DNA of 64,000 nt, taken from contig CAIKVZ010000033.1 of assembly GCA_903830985.1 (NCBI GenBank), positions 62,001-126,000 of the forward strand, in the 5' to 3' direction. Both the position numbers and the translations under genes were made by a program. Under the pieces are notes generated by a model. The model was not told where the DNA came from. It saw only the letters and a program-made list of their open reading frames with translations, and did no database searches. Source of the DNA: an uncultured beta proteobacterium (GTDB lineage: Bacteria > Pseudomonadota > Gammaproteobacteria > Burkholderiales > Burkholderiaceae_C). Shown here piece after piece: positions 52,705 through 61,470 of this stretch; within the stretch, counting starts at the first letter, position 1, and every line of letters begins with the position of its first letter.

Positions 52705-54317
52705 ACAAGCGCGTGCCGCTGCTGCCTGGGCAGCACAGGCGCGGTTTTCGCGACTGCGGCCTCGCGCCGTGGCAGCAGGCCCACCAGTGCCTGTGGGTTG
52801 GAGCGCGCGCCGCTGGCCAGGTAGTCGTCGCGCAGTGCGGCCCGCGCCGTCTCTGCGGGAAAGGCGCGCTGCGTGAGCAGGTAGTCGAACAGCCAATCCA
52901 GCAGCGCCTCGGGCTTGAAACCATGCGTCTGCGCGCTGCTCTCCCAGAGCCAGTCGCTGAAGGCCAGAAAACGCCGGAACGGTGAAGCGCCGCCATCGTC
53001 GTCGCTGGCCGCAGGCGTGGCCGGCCCGTCCAGTAGCAGCGCCAGTGCGCGCGGGAAGCGCCCCGAATTGGCAATGAGGTCCCAGTAGCGCGCCAGGCGC
53101 ATAAAACGCTGCACGGTGGTCGCGTCCGCCGCGCCCGTCTGCAGCACGGCGTAGGGAGGTGCGCCGTCGTAGACCATAGCGAATTCGAGGCTGTGGCGCG
53201 TGATCGGTGTGCCACGCAGGCGCTTGAGCAGCCCGAGCTGGATCTCCTGCGGACCCAGCGCCCAGAGTCGGTCGAAGCCTCGGGCAAAGCTGTCCAGATC
53301 TTCACCCGGCAGGCCGAAGATGAGGTCAGTGTGCAGGTGCGCCTGGGTTTGCTGCACCAGCCAGCGCAGGTTCGCCTCGGTGCGTGCATTGTCCTGACGG
53401 CGCGAGATGCGTTGCTGCACGATTTCGTCGAAGCTCTGTACGCCGACTTCGAGCTGCAGCACGCCCTGGGGAAATTGCCGCAGCAAGTCCTTGAGCGGCT
53501 GTGGCAGATGGTCCGGTATCACTTCGAAGTGCAACTGCAGTCCCGGGCTCATGCGGTCCAGAAAGAACTGCAGGATACGCACCGAGGCCTCGACCTTGAG
53601 GTTGAAGGTGCGGTCGACGAACTTGAAGTGGCGTGCGCCACGACCATGCAGCCGCTCGAGTTCCTCCAGCAGCGGCTCCAGAGGAAAAGCCCAGGCCGTC
53701 TTGTCCAGCGAACTCAGGCAAAACTCGCACTTGAAGGGGCAGCCGCGCGAGGCTTCGACGTAGAGCACGCGGTGCGCCAGATCGGCGTCGCTGTAGCCGG
53801 CGTAGGGCAGGGCGATCTCCTCCAGTGGCGGCTGCACGCCCGGGATGATTTTCATCAGCGGTTGCGGGCCGTGGCGCAGCGCCAGGCACAGGCGCGGGAA
53901 GCTGACGTCGCCCCAACCGGTGATGACGTGATCCGCCAGCGCCACGATGGCCTGCTGCTGGGTTTCATGGCTCACCTCGGGCCCACCGAGCACGAGCAAG
54001 ATGTCGGGGCGCTGCGCCTTGAGCAGGCGCACCACGGCGCTGCTCTGCGTCACGTTCCAGATGTACACGCCAAAGCCGACGATGCAGCTGCTGCCCACTG
54101 GCGCCGCGCACAGCGTGGCGAGCAGTTCGTCGACCACCTGCTGCGCGGGGCGGTGGATGGTGAACTCGCGCAGCACCGTCTGCTGGCGCAAGGAAGCGCT
54201 GCCATGGCGCTCCATGTTCGCCAGCAGGTAGCGCAGTCCCAGGGAGGCGTGGATGTATCTCGCGTTCAGCGTGCACAGCACGATGGTGGGCGAAGGGGCT
54301 GTGACGGCGGCAGGCAT
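52698..54317 (-). CDS. B12-binding-type radical SAM protein (DUF4080 class)
   Basis: 539-residue protein with an N-terminal cobalamin-binding-like fold (IVLCTLNARYIHASLGLRYL, ILLVLGGPEVSH), a radical SAM core with the 4Fe-4S motif CPFKCEFC (Cys193, 197, 200), and a C-terminal DUF4080-like domain. Such proteins perform radical methylations or other rearrangements; the substrate is unknown. The frame opens 16 codons earlier, but the Met at 54317 gives the usual start. It is convergent with, and overlaps by 7 bases, the GGDEF-EAL gene, and divergent from the liu operon. Confidence 0.85.
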   Translation of the reverse strand: MPAAVTAPSPTIVLCTLNARYIHASLGLRYLLANMERHGSASLRQQTVLREFTIHRPAQQVVDELLATLCAAPVGSSCIVGFGVYIWNVTQSSAVVRLLKAQRPDILLVLGGPEVSHETQQQAIVALADHVITGWGDVSFPRLCLALRHGPQPLMKIIPGVQPPLEEIALPYAGYSDADLAHRVLYVEASRGCPFKCEFCLSSLDKTAWAFPLEPLLEELERLHGRGARHFKFVDRTFNLKVEASVRILQFFLDRMSPGLQLHFEVIPDHLPQPLKDLLRQFPQGVLQLEVGVQSFDEIVQQRISRRQDNARTEANLRWLVQQTQAHLHTDLIFGLPGEDLDSFARGFDRLWALGPQEIQLGLLKRLRGTPITRHSLEFAMVYDGAPPYAVLQTGAADATTVQRFMRLARYWDLIANSGRFPRALALLLDGPATPAASDDDGGASPFRRFLAFSDWLWESSAQTHGFKPEALLDWLFDYLLTQRAFPAETARAALRDDYLASGARSNPQALVGLLPRREAAVAKTAPVLPRQQRHALVQ

Positions 54318-54366
54318 GGAGCCATTATCCTGCCGCAGTTTCGGGGTTTGCGCAATCCGTGCCACA

Positions 54367-54390
54367 ATTGACGTTTACGTAAACGTCAAT
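54367..54390. promoter_or_regulatory. 24-bp perfect palindrome, probable LiuR operator
   Basis: Bases 54367-54390 are self-complementary over all 24 positions; one arm reads ATTGACGTTTAC, with two ACGT cores. It lies 51 bases before the liuB ATG. LiuR, a MerR-family regulator of leucine/isovalerate degradation in proteobacteria, is known to use palindromes built on TTTACGT/ACGTAAA, and the genes downstream are liu genes. The symmetry is certain; the regulator is inferred, as no liuR gene is in the window. Confidence 0.75.
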
Positions 54391-54440
54391 CACGTCCCGA
54401 CCCTGTGCGCGGCGTGCATGGACATCCTGAAAGCACCAAG

Positions 54441-56063
54441 ATGCCTGTTCTGGAGACACTACTCAAGCCGCGTTCCGCGGATTTTGGCCACAACGCGGCA
54501 GCCATGCGCGCGCTGGTCCTGGACCTGAACGCCAAGCTGGCGCAGGTGGCGTTGGGCGGCGGGGCCGTTGCACGTGCCAAACACGCGGCGCGCGGCAAGC
54601 TGCTGCCGCGCGAGCGCGTGCAGATGCTGCTTGACGCGGGGACACCATTTCTCGAGATCGCGCCGCTGGCGGCGCTGGCCATGTACCCCGACCGCGACGG
54701 CAGCGACAGCGCGCCCGGCGCCGGCATCATTGCCGGCATTGGCCGTGTCAGCGGGGTGGACTGCATGATCGTGTGCAACGACGCCACGGTGAAGGGCGGC
54801 AGCTATTTCCCGTTGACGGTGAAGAAGCATTTGCGCGCGCAGGAAGTGGCGCAGCAGAACATGCTGCCCTGCATCTACCTGGTGGATTCGGGCGGCGCGA
54901 ATCTGCCGACCCAGGACGAGGTGTTCCCGGACCGCGAGCACTTTGGTCGCATCTTCTTCAACCAGGCGACCATGAGCTCCCTGGGCATTGCGCAGGTCGC
55001 GGTCGTCATGGGCAGTTGCACGGCGGGCGGTGCCTATGTGCCGGCGATGAGCGACGAGGCCATCATTGTGAAGAACCAGGGAACCATCTTTTTGGGTGGC
55101 CCGCCCTTGGTCAAGGCCGCCACTGGCGAAGTCGTGACGGCGGAAGACCTGGGCGGCGGCGACGTGCACACGCGCCTCTCGGGCGTGGCCGACCATCTGG
55201 CACAGAACGACCTGCACGCGCTCAAGCTGGCGCGCACGGCGATCAAAAACCTGAACAAGTCCAAGCTGCACACGCCCGGCAATGAGGCCCCCGTGGCACC
55301 GAAATACCCGGCCGAAGAGCTCTACGGCGTGATCCCCACCGACACGCGCAAGCCCTTTGACGTGCGCGAGATCATTGCGCGCATCGTCGACGGTTCCGAT
55401 TTCGACGAGTTCAAGTCGCGCTTTGGCACCACCCTGGTCTGCGGCTTCGCGCGCATCGAGGGCATGGCCGTGGGCATTGTGGCGAACAACGGCATCCTGT
55501 TTTCCGAGTCGGCGCAAAAGGGCGCGCACTTCATCGAGCTGTGCTGCCAGCGCAAGATCCCGCTGATCTTCCTGCAGAACATCACCGGCTTCATGGTCGG
55601 GCGCAAGGTGGAGAACGAAGGCATCGCGCGGCACGGCGCAAAGATGGTGACGGCCGTGGCCACGGCCCAGGTGCCCAAGTTCACGATCATCCTGGGCGGC
55701 AGCTTTGGCGCCGGCAACTATGGCATGTGCGGGCGCGCCTTCAGCCCGCGCTTTTTGTGGATGTGGCCCAACGCCCGTATCAGCGTCATGGGTGGCGAGC
55801 AGGCGGCCAGCGTGCTGGCCACGGTGCGGCGCGACGGCTTTGAAGCCAAGGGCGCGGCCTGGAGCATGGAGGAAGAAGAAGCCTTCAAGGCGCCGCTGCG
55901 CCGCCAGTACGAGGAACAGGGCCACCCCTACTACGCCAGCGCACGGATCTGGGACGACGGCATCATCGACCCGGCCGATACGCGCCGCGTGCTGGCCCTG
56001 GGTTTGAGCGCCAGCCAGAACGCCGCGATTCCCGAGACTCGCTTTGGCCTGTTCCGGATGTAA
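54441..56063 (+). CDS. liuB: LiuB, methylcrotonyl-CoA carboxylase carboxyltransferase (beta) subunit
   Basis: Transfers CO2 from carboxybiotin to 3-methylcrotonyl-CoA, a step of leucine/isovalerate breakdown. The 540 residues show the acyl-CoA carboxylase carboxyltransferase folds: [40 protein letters not shown] (typical of methylcrotonyl rather than propionyl enzymes), [56 protein letters not shown] and [14 protein letters not shown]. The start ATG at 54441 gives the family N-terminus [15 protein letters not shown]. It leads the liu operon behind the palindromic operator. Confidence 0.96.
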   Translation: MPVLETLLKPRSADFGHNAAAMRALVLDLNAKLAQVALGGGAVARAKHAARGKLLPRERVQMLLDAGTPFLEIAPLAALAMYPDRDGSDSAPGAGIIAGIGRVSGVDCMIVCNDATVKGGSYFPLTVKKHLRAQEVAQQNMLPCIYLVDSGGANLPTQDEVFPDREHFGRIFFNQATMSSLGIAQVAVVMGSCTAGGAYVPAMSDEAIIVKNQGTIFLGGPPLVKAATGEVVTAEDLGGGDVHTRLSGVADHLAQNDLHALKLARTAIKNLNKSKLHTPGNEAPVAPKYPAEELYGVIPTDTRKPFDVREIIARIVDGSDFDEFKSRFGTTLVCGFARIEGMAVGIVANNGILFSESAQKGAHFIELCCQRKIPLIFLQNITGFMVGRKVENEGIARHGAKMVTAVATAQVPKFTIILGGSFGAGNYGMCGRAFSPRFLWMWPNARISVMGGEQAASVLATVRRDGFEAKGAAWSMEEEEAFKAPLRRQYEEQGHPYYASARIWDDGIIDPADTRRVLALGLSASQNAAIPETRFGLFRM

Positions 56064-56067
56064 TGCC

Positions 56068-56856
56068 ATGAAGTCGCTTGTCCTGACGCAACACGCGGGC
56101 GTGGCCACCGTCCTGCTGAACCGCCCCGAGGTGCGCAACGCCTTCAACGACGAAGTCATCAATGAGCTGACCCAGGCCTTCACGGAGCTCGGTGCACGCG
56201 ACGAGGTGCGGGCCATCGTGCTCGCCGCATCGGGCACGGCGTTCTGCGCCGGCGCCGACCTGAACTGGATGCGCCGCATGGCCGACTACACGCGCGAGCA
56301 GAACGTCGCCGACGCGGGCCAACTCGCGGCCATGCTGCGCGCGATCTACGAATGCCCCAAGCCGACCGTGGCGCGCGTCCAGGGCGACGTGTTCGCCGGC
56401 GGCGTGGGCCTGGTGGCGGCCTGCGACATGGTGGTGAGTGTTGAAACGGCCAATTACTGCCTGAGCGAAGTCAAGCTCGGTCTGATCCCCGCGACCATCA
56501 GCCCCTACGTGATCCGCGCCATGGGCGCCCGGGCCGCGCACCGCTACTTCCTCACGGCCGAACGTTTCTCAGCCGCCGAGGCGCTGCGCATCGGCTTTGT
56601 GCATGAAGTGGTCACTGCCGACGCGCTGAACGCCAAAGTGGACGAGATCACCAAGGCCTTGTGCTCTGCCAGTCCGCACGCCGTCAAAGCCTGCAAGGCG
56701 CTGCTGCAGGGCGTGGCAGGGCGCGACATCGACGCCACATTGATTGCGCGCACGGTGCAAGGCATCGCCGACATTCGCGCCAGCGCACAAGGCAAGGAAG
56801 GCGTGCAGTCCTTCCTGGAAAAACGCAAGCCGGACTGGCTTGTTGCCCCCAACTGA
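56068..56856 (+). CDS. liuC: LiuC, probable methylglutaconyl-CoA hydratase (enoyl-CoA hydratase family)
   Basis: Crotonase-fold protein of 262 residues. Oxyanion-hole and active-site segments are clear: GTAFCAGADLNWMRRMADYT and RVQGDVFAGGVGLVAACDMV, followed by SEVKLGLIPATISPYVIRAM. The NWM pattern after CAGADL and the place between the two carboxylase subunits point to hydration of 3-methylglutaconyl-CoA to HMG-CoA. The start (56068) is 4 bases after liuB. A general enoyl-CoA hydratase is possible by sequence alone. Confidence 0.92.
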   Translation: MKSLVLTQHAGVATVLLNRPEVRNAFNDEVINELTQAFTELGARDEVRAIVLAASGTAFCAGADLNWMRRMADYTREQNVADAGQLAAMLRAIYECPKPTVARVQGDVFAGGVGLVAACDMVVSVETANYCLSEVKLGLIPATISPYVIRAMGARAAHRYFLTAERFSAAEALRIGFVHEVVTADALNAKVDEITKALCSASPHAVKACKALLQGVAGRDIDATLIARTVQGIADIRASAQGKEGVQSFLEKRKPDWLVAPN

Positions 56857-56876
56857 ATAATCTCCCGGAGACAAAA

Positions 56877-58898
56877 ATGTTCAAGAAAATCCTCATCGCC
56901 AACCGGGGGGAGATCGCTTGCCGTGTCGCCGCCACGGCCCGCCGCATGTCCATCCAGACGGTGGCGGTGTACTCCGACGCTGACGCCGGCGCCAAGCATG
57001 TGAGCGTGTGCGATGAGGCGGTGCACATCGGTGGCAGCGCACCCAGGGACAGCTATCTGCGCTGGGAAAAAATCATCCAGGCGGCCAAAGACACGGGCGC
57101 GCAGGCGATCCATCCGGGCTATGGTTTCCTGAGCGAGAACGAAGACTTTGCCCGGGCCTGCAAGGAAGCCGGCCTGGTGTTCATCGGCCCGCCCTCCTCG
57201 GCCATCAAGGCCATGGGACTCAAGGCCGAATCCAAGCGCCTCATGGGCGACGCTGGCGTGCCGCTGGTGCCTGGCTACCACGGCGCGGATCAGGATCCAA
57301 CTCGGCTGCAGGGCGAGGCCGATGCCATCGGCTACCCGGTGCTGATCAAGGCCAGCGCAGGCGGCGGCGGCAAGGGCATGCGCATCGTGGAGCGCAGCGC
57401 GGACTTCGCGGCGGCACTGGCCTCATGCCAGCGCGAAGCCAGCAGCAGCTTCGGCAACGACGCCGTGCTGATCGAAAAATACGTGCAGCGTCCGCGCCAC
57501 ATCGAGATCCAGGTGTTCGGCGACACGCTGGGCAATTACGTGTATCTGTTCGAGCGCGACTGCTCGGTACAGCGGCGCCACCAAAAGGTGCTGGAAGAGG
57601 CGCCTGCGCCCGGCATGACGCCCCAGCTGCGCGCGCAGATGGGCGCTGCCGCCGTGGCTGCGGCGCGCGCCGTGGCCTATGTGGGCGCGGGCACGGTGGA
57701 GTTCATCGTGGAACAAAAGCCCGACGGCAGCATGAACTTCTTCTTCATGGAGATGAATACGCGGTTGCAGGTCGAGCATCCGGTGACCGAGGCCATCACC
57801 GGGCAGGACCTGGTCGAGTGGCAGTTGCGCGTGGCCAGCGGCGAAGCCCTGCCGCTGCAACAGGACGAACTGCGCATCACCGGTCACGCCATCGAGGCGC
57901 GCATTTGCGCCGAGAGCCCGGACAACAATTTCCTGCCGGCAACCGGCCGACTGGACCGTGCCTGCTGGCCGGAACACGTGGCCTTTGCCCGCAACGCCGA
58001 CGGCGAAGCCTTTCACGCCTCGGCGCCGGTGCGCATTGACGCCGGCTTTGGCGAGGGCGATGTGATCTCGCCGTATTACGACTCCATGGTGGCCAAGCTG
58101 ATTGTGCACGGCGACACGCGCGAACAGGCGCTGGCGCGACTCGACGTGGCGCTGGCCCAGACCCACATCGTGGGACTGGCCACCAACGTGCAGTTCCTGC
58201 GCTACGTGGCGCGCACCGATTCCTTTGCCCAGGCACAACTCGACACGGCGCTGATTCCGCGCGAGGAGGCCCAGTTGTTCCAGCGCGAGCCACTGGGATT
58301 GGCCCTGGCCGCGGCCGCAGCGATTGCGCAGACCCTGCTTGAGGAGCGTGCCTGCGAGGGCCATGACCCCTTCAGCCGGCGCGACCAATGGCAAAGCCAT
58401 GGCGCCAGCGTGCGTCCCTTTGAGTTTGTCTTTCGCGACGAAGCGGCCAAGGCGGCGCTCACCTGCGGCCACGACGGCTCCCTGCACCTGGTCGTGGGCG
58501 ACAGCGCCGGCCCACTGCAGTTCAGCGCGCTGCCCGACGGACTGGAGCTGCAGTTCGCCGGTGCGCGCCAGCGCCTGCAGGTGTATCGCCGCGGCGAAAC
58601 CCTGCACGTGTTTGGCGCTGCGGGGGCGACGCAAATCGTCGAGGTCGATCTGCTGGCGCACGCCGGCGAGGCCGCGGCCGAGGTCGGGCGCCTGACCGCG
58701 CCCATGCCGGGCAAGGTGGTGTCGTTTGCCGTCAAGGCGGGCGACAAGGTCACCAAGGGCCAGACCCTGGCGGTGATGGAGGCCATGAAGATGGAGCACA
58801 CCATTTCCGCGCCGGCCGACGGTGAGGTGCTGGAGCTGTTGTATGCCGCGGGCGACCAAGTGGCGGAAGGTTCGGAATTGCTCAAGCTGTCGGTGTGA
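56877..58898 (+). CDS. liuD: LiuD, methylcrotonyl-CoA carboxylase biotin-carboxylase/carrier (alpha) subunit
   Basis: 673-residue biotin enzyme: biotin carboxylase domain from MFKKILIANRGEIACRVAAT, the ATP-grasp loop KASAGGGGKGMR, EKYVQRPRHIEIQVFGD, MEMNTRLQVEHPVTE, and a C-terminal biotinyl domain with AMKM (lysine 638 biotinylated; VMEAMKMEHTI). It carboxylates its own biotin for LiuB. Start ATG has GGAG upstream and is 20 bases after liuC; the frame is open earlier within liuC. It is adjacent to a hydroxyacid dehydrogenase gene inserted before liuE. Confidence 0.96.
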   Translation: MFKKILIANRGEIACRVAATARRMSIQTVAVYSDADAGAKHVSVCDEAVHIGGSAPRDSYLRWEKIIQAAKDTGAQAIHPGYGFLSENEDFARACKEAGLVFIGPPSSAIKAMGLKAESKRLMGDAGVPLVPGYHGADQDPTRLQGEADAIGYPVLIKASAGGGGKGMRIVERSADFAAALASCQREASSSFGNDAVLIEKYVQRPRHIEIQVFGDTLGNYVYLFERDCSVQRRHQKVLEEAPAPGMTPQLRAQMGAAAVAAARAVAYVGAGTVEFIVEQKPDGSMNFFFMEMNTRLQVEHPVTEAITGQDLVEWQLRVASGEALPLQQDELRITGHAIEARICAESPDNNFLPATGRLDRACWPEHVAFARNADGEAFHASAPVRIDAGFGEGDVISPYYDSMVAKLIVHGDTREQALARLDVALAQTHIVGLATNVQFLRYVARTDSFAQAQLDTALIPREEAQLFQREPLGLALAAAAAIAQTLLEERACEGHDPFSRRDQWQSHGASVRPFEFVFRDEAAKAALTCGHDGSLHLVVGDSAGPLQFSALPDGLELQFAGARQRLQVYRRGETLHVFGAAGATQIVEVDLLAHAGEAAAEVGRLTAPMPGKVVSFAVKAGDKVTKGQTLAVMEAMKMEHTISAPADGEVLELLYAAGDQVAEGSELLKLSV

Positions 58899-58924
58899 CC
58901 GGGCATGCGCTACGCTCTGGCTCC

Positions 58925-59845
58925 ATGAAAATTTCCTTCTGCTGCAACGTCACCCCTCCCGAGCCCTGGCTCATCGATTTGCGCGCCGCGCTGCCACAGG
59001 CCTTCGTCACGGTCTGGTCGCGCGGCGACGCGCCGGCCGACTACGCCGTGGTCTGGGCGCCACCACAGCAATTCTTTGACGAGCAGTCGCAGCTCAAGGC
59101 GGTCTTCAGCATGGGCGCCGGTGTCGACGCGCTGTTGAAGTTGCGCCTGCCGCCGGCGTCCTTGCTGGTGCGCCTGGACGATGCCGGCATGGCGGTGCAG
59201 ATGGCCGAATACGTTTGCCACGCAGTGATCCGGCATTTCCGCGAATTCGATGTCACGGCAGGTGACGTGCAGCATGGCCTTTGGGCCCAGCGCCCGGTCC
59301 GCCGGCGCGCCGATTACCCCGTGGGTGTGCTGGGCCTGGGCGTGCTGGGAGCGCGCGTGGCCACCGCACTGACGCAGTTCGAAATCCCGGTTTTGGGTTG
59401 GAGCCGCTCTGCGCGTGCCCTGCCCGGCGTGCGCGGCTACAGCGGCGCGGCGCAGTTCCATGACTTTCTGGCCGCCACGCGCATCCTGGTGTGCCTGCTG
59501 CCCCTGACCGACGAGACCCGCGATTTGCTGAACCGTGACACGCTGTCACGGCTGCAGCCCGGGGCCTATGTGATCAATGTGGCGCGCGGCGCGCACCTGG
59601 TGGATGAAGACCTGCTGGCACTGCTGGACAGTGGTCAACTGGCTGGCGCCACGCTGGACGTGTTTCGCACCGAGCCGCTGCCTGCCGACCACGCTTTCTG
59701 GCGCCATCCCGCGATCACGCTCACGCCGCACACCTCGGCGCGCACGCTGCGCGCCGACAGCGTGGCGCAGATTGCGGGGAAAATTCTGGCGCTGCAGCGC
59801 GGCGCGTCCGTTGCCGGCGTCGTGAATCTGGAACAAGGATACTGA
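58925..59845 (+). CDS. D-2-hydroxyacid dehydrogenase (glyoxylate/hydroxypyruvate reductase A-like)
   Basis: 306-residue NAD(P)H-dependent reductase of the D-2-hydroxyacid dehydrogenase family, GhrA-like. The nucleotide-binding motif is GVLGLGVLGARVATAL; the catalytic set is Arg in VARGAHLVDEDLL, Glu in FRTEPLPADH and His in LTPHTSARTL. The likely substrate is glyoxylate or hydroxypyruvate, but a branched 2-keto acid is conceivable from its site inside the leucine-degradation operon, 26 bases after liuD and directly before liuE. The ATG at 58925 gives the usual N-terminus. Confidence 0.9.
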   Translation: MKISFCCNVTPPEPWLIDLRAALPQAFVTVWSRGDAPADYAVVWAPPQQFFDEQSQLKAVFSMGAGVDALLKLRLPPASLLVRLDDAGMAVQMAEYVCHAVIRHFREFDVTAGDVQHGLWAQRPVRRRADYPVGVLGLGVLGARVATALTQFEIPVLGWSRSARALPGVRGYSGAAQFHDFLAATRILVCLLPLTDETRDLLNRDTLSRLQPGAYVINVARGAHLVDEDLLALLDSGQLAGATLDVFRTEPLPADHAFWRHPAITLTPHTSARTLRADSVAQIAGKILALQRGASVAGVVNLEQGY

Positions 59846-59846
59846 A

Positions 59847-60755
59847 ATGAACCTGCCAAGCTTTGTCAAACTGGTCGAAGTGGGGCCGCGCGACGGCCTG
59901 CAAAACGAGAAGGCCCCCGTGCCTGCGGCGGTGAAGATCGAACTGGTGCAGCGCCTGCAAGATGCGGGTCTGAAGGAGATCGAGGTCACCAGCTTCGTCA
60001 GCCCAAAGTGGGTGCCGCAAATGGCCGACAACGCCCAAGTCATGGCCGGCATCGCGCGCCAGCCCGGCGTGCGCTATTCGGTTCTGACGCCGAATCTGCA
60101 GGGCTTCGAGGCGGCGCGAGCATCGCAGCCGGATGAGATCGTGGTCTTCGGCGCGGCCAGTGAGGCCTTCAGCCAGCGCAACATCAACTGCTCCGTGGAA
60201 GACAGCATGGAGCGCTTTCGCCCGGTGGTGGCGGCGGCACGGGCCGCAGGCATCTACGTGCGCGGCGCCATCTCCTGCGCTGTCGGCTGCCCCTACGAAG
60301 GGGATGTGGCACCTGCCGCCGTGGCGCGCGTGGCGCGGCTCATGAAGGACATTGGCGTGCAGCACATCGGCGTGGCCGACACCATCGGCGTGGGCACGCC
60401 GCTGAAGGTGCAGCGCGCCTTGGACGCGGCGCTGCAGCACTACGACCTGAACGATATCTCGGGCCACTTTCACGACACCTACGGGCAAGCGCTGGCGAAT
60501 ACCTTGATCAGCCTGCAAATGGGCGTGTGGCAGTTCGACACCTCGGTCGCGGGGCTGGGCGGATGTCCCTACGCCAAGGGCGCAACCGGCAATGTGGCGA
60601 CCGAAGATGTGGTGTATCTGCTGCACGGCATGGGCATGGACACCGGCATCGACCTGGAGCGACTGATCGACGCAGGCCAGTTCATCAGCGACTTCCTGCA
60701 GCGGCCCTCGCATTCGCGCGTGGCCAAGGCGCTGCTGAGCAAGAGGGCTGCATGA
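59847..60755 (+). CDS. liuE: LiuE, hydroxymethylglutaryl-CoA lyase
   Basis: Cleaves HMG-CoA to acetoacetate and acetyl-CoA, the end of the leucine pathway. The 302-residue TIM-barrel protein has KLVEVGPRDGLQNEK, EVTSFVSPKWVPQMAD, GAISCAVGCPYEGDV, GVADTIGVGTP, SGHFHDTYGQALAN and GGCPYAKGATGNVATEDVVY, which includes the metal-binding His pair and catalytic Cys region. It starts one base after the preceding stop and its own stop overlaps the YbaK-type gene (ATGA). It is also known as mvaB. Confidence 0.96.
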   Translation: MNLPSFVKLVEVGPRDGLQNEKAPVPAAVKIELVQRLQDAGLKEIEVTSFVSPKWVPQMADNAQVMAGIARQPGVRYSVLTPNLQGFEAARASQPDEIVVFGAASEAFSQRNINCSVEDSMERFRPVVAAARAAGIYVRGAISCAVGCPYEGDVAPAAVARVARLMKDIGVQHIGVADTIGVGTPLKVQRALDAALQHYDLNDISGHFHDTYGQALANTLISLQMGVWQFDTSVAGLGGCPYAKGATGNVATEDVVYLLHGMGMDTGIDLERLIDAGQFISDFLQRPSHSRVAKALLSKRAA

Positions 60756-61255
60756 GCGAGCCGGTCCAACCCGAAGGCCTGCAACGCGTCAGCGCGGCGC
60801 TGTTGGCCTTGGGGCATCCGCATGCGCCCGTCATGCTGGACGATGCGGCGCGCACCGCACAGCAGGCCGCCGACGCGCTGGGCGTGGCACTGGGGCAGAT
60901 TGCCAAGAGCATCATCTTCAAAAGAAAACCCGACGGCATTGCGATTCTGGTTGTGACCTCGGGCGACCGGCGCGTCGACGAAGCCAAGGTGCAGGCGCTG
61001 GTCTGCGCTGCCGGCGGCTGCCTGGGTCGCGCCGACGCCGCTTTTGTCAAGGCCCAAACGGGCTTCAGCATTGGCGGGGTGGCACCGCTGGCCCATGCTT
61101 TTGCGCCCGTCACGCTGATCGACCGCGAGCTGTTTCGCTTCGACGAAATCTGGGCCGCAGCGGGACATCCGCACGCGGTGTTCAAACTGCGACCGCAGGA
61201 TCTGCAGCGGCTTACCGGTGCTCCGGTGGCCGACGTGGTGGAACTGTCCGCGTGA
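60752..61255 (+). CDS. YbaK/ProX-type aminoacyl-tRNA deacylase domain protein
   Basis: 167-residue free-standing editing domain of the YbaK/EbsC/ProX family, which hydrolyses mischarged tRNAs such as Cys- or Ala-tRNA(Pro). LGVALGQIAKSIIFK holds the conserved Lys, and GFSIGGVAPLAHA is the glycine-rich substrate loop. The substrate subtype cannot be read off. It starts inside the liuE stop (ATGA) and its stop overlaps the next gene (GTGA), so it is carried on the liu transcript. Confidence 0.88.
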   Translation: MSEPVQPEGLQRVSAALLALGHPHAPVMLDDAARTAQQAADALGVALGQIAKSIIFKRKPDGIAILVVTSGDRRVDEAKVQALVCAAGGCLGRADAAFVKAQTGFSIGGVAPLAHAFAPVTLIDRELFRFDEIWAAAGHPHAVFKLRPQDLQRLTGAPVADVVELSA

Positions 61256-61470
61256 AGACCATGGCACAACGGGCGCAAGCTGCGCTGGCCTGCGCGCGGG
61301 ATCTGCCTTCGCCCTGCATCTCGCTGTGCCGCATGCGGGCCGGTGATGGGCTGTGCGAGGGCTGCTGGCGCACGCTGGACGAGATCGTGCGCTGGTCGCG
61401 CATGGCAGACGATGAAAAACGTGTCGTATGGTGCGAACTGGCGCAGCGCGCCGAAGGAGCGCGGACGTGA
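61252..61470 (+). CDS. DUF1289-family small Cys-rich protein
   Basis: Protein of 72 residues (69 if the ATG at 61261 is used). DUF1289 core: PSPCISLCRMRAGDGLCEGC then WRTLDEIVRWSRMADDEKRV. Four Cys in a CxxxC...CxxC arrangement suggest a metal site. Function unknown. GTG at 61252 overlaps the previous stop, and its own stop overlaps the next GTG start, so it is firmly inside the gene chain. Confidence 0.85.
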   Translation: MKTMAQRAQAALACARDLPSPCISLCRMRAGDGLCEGCWRTLDEIVRWSRMADDEKRVVWCELAQRAEGART

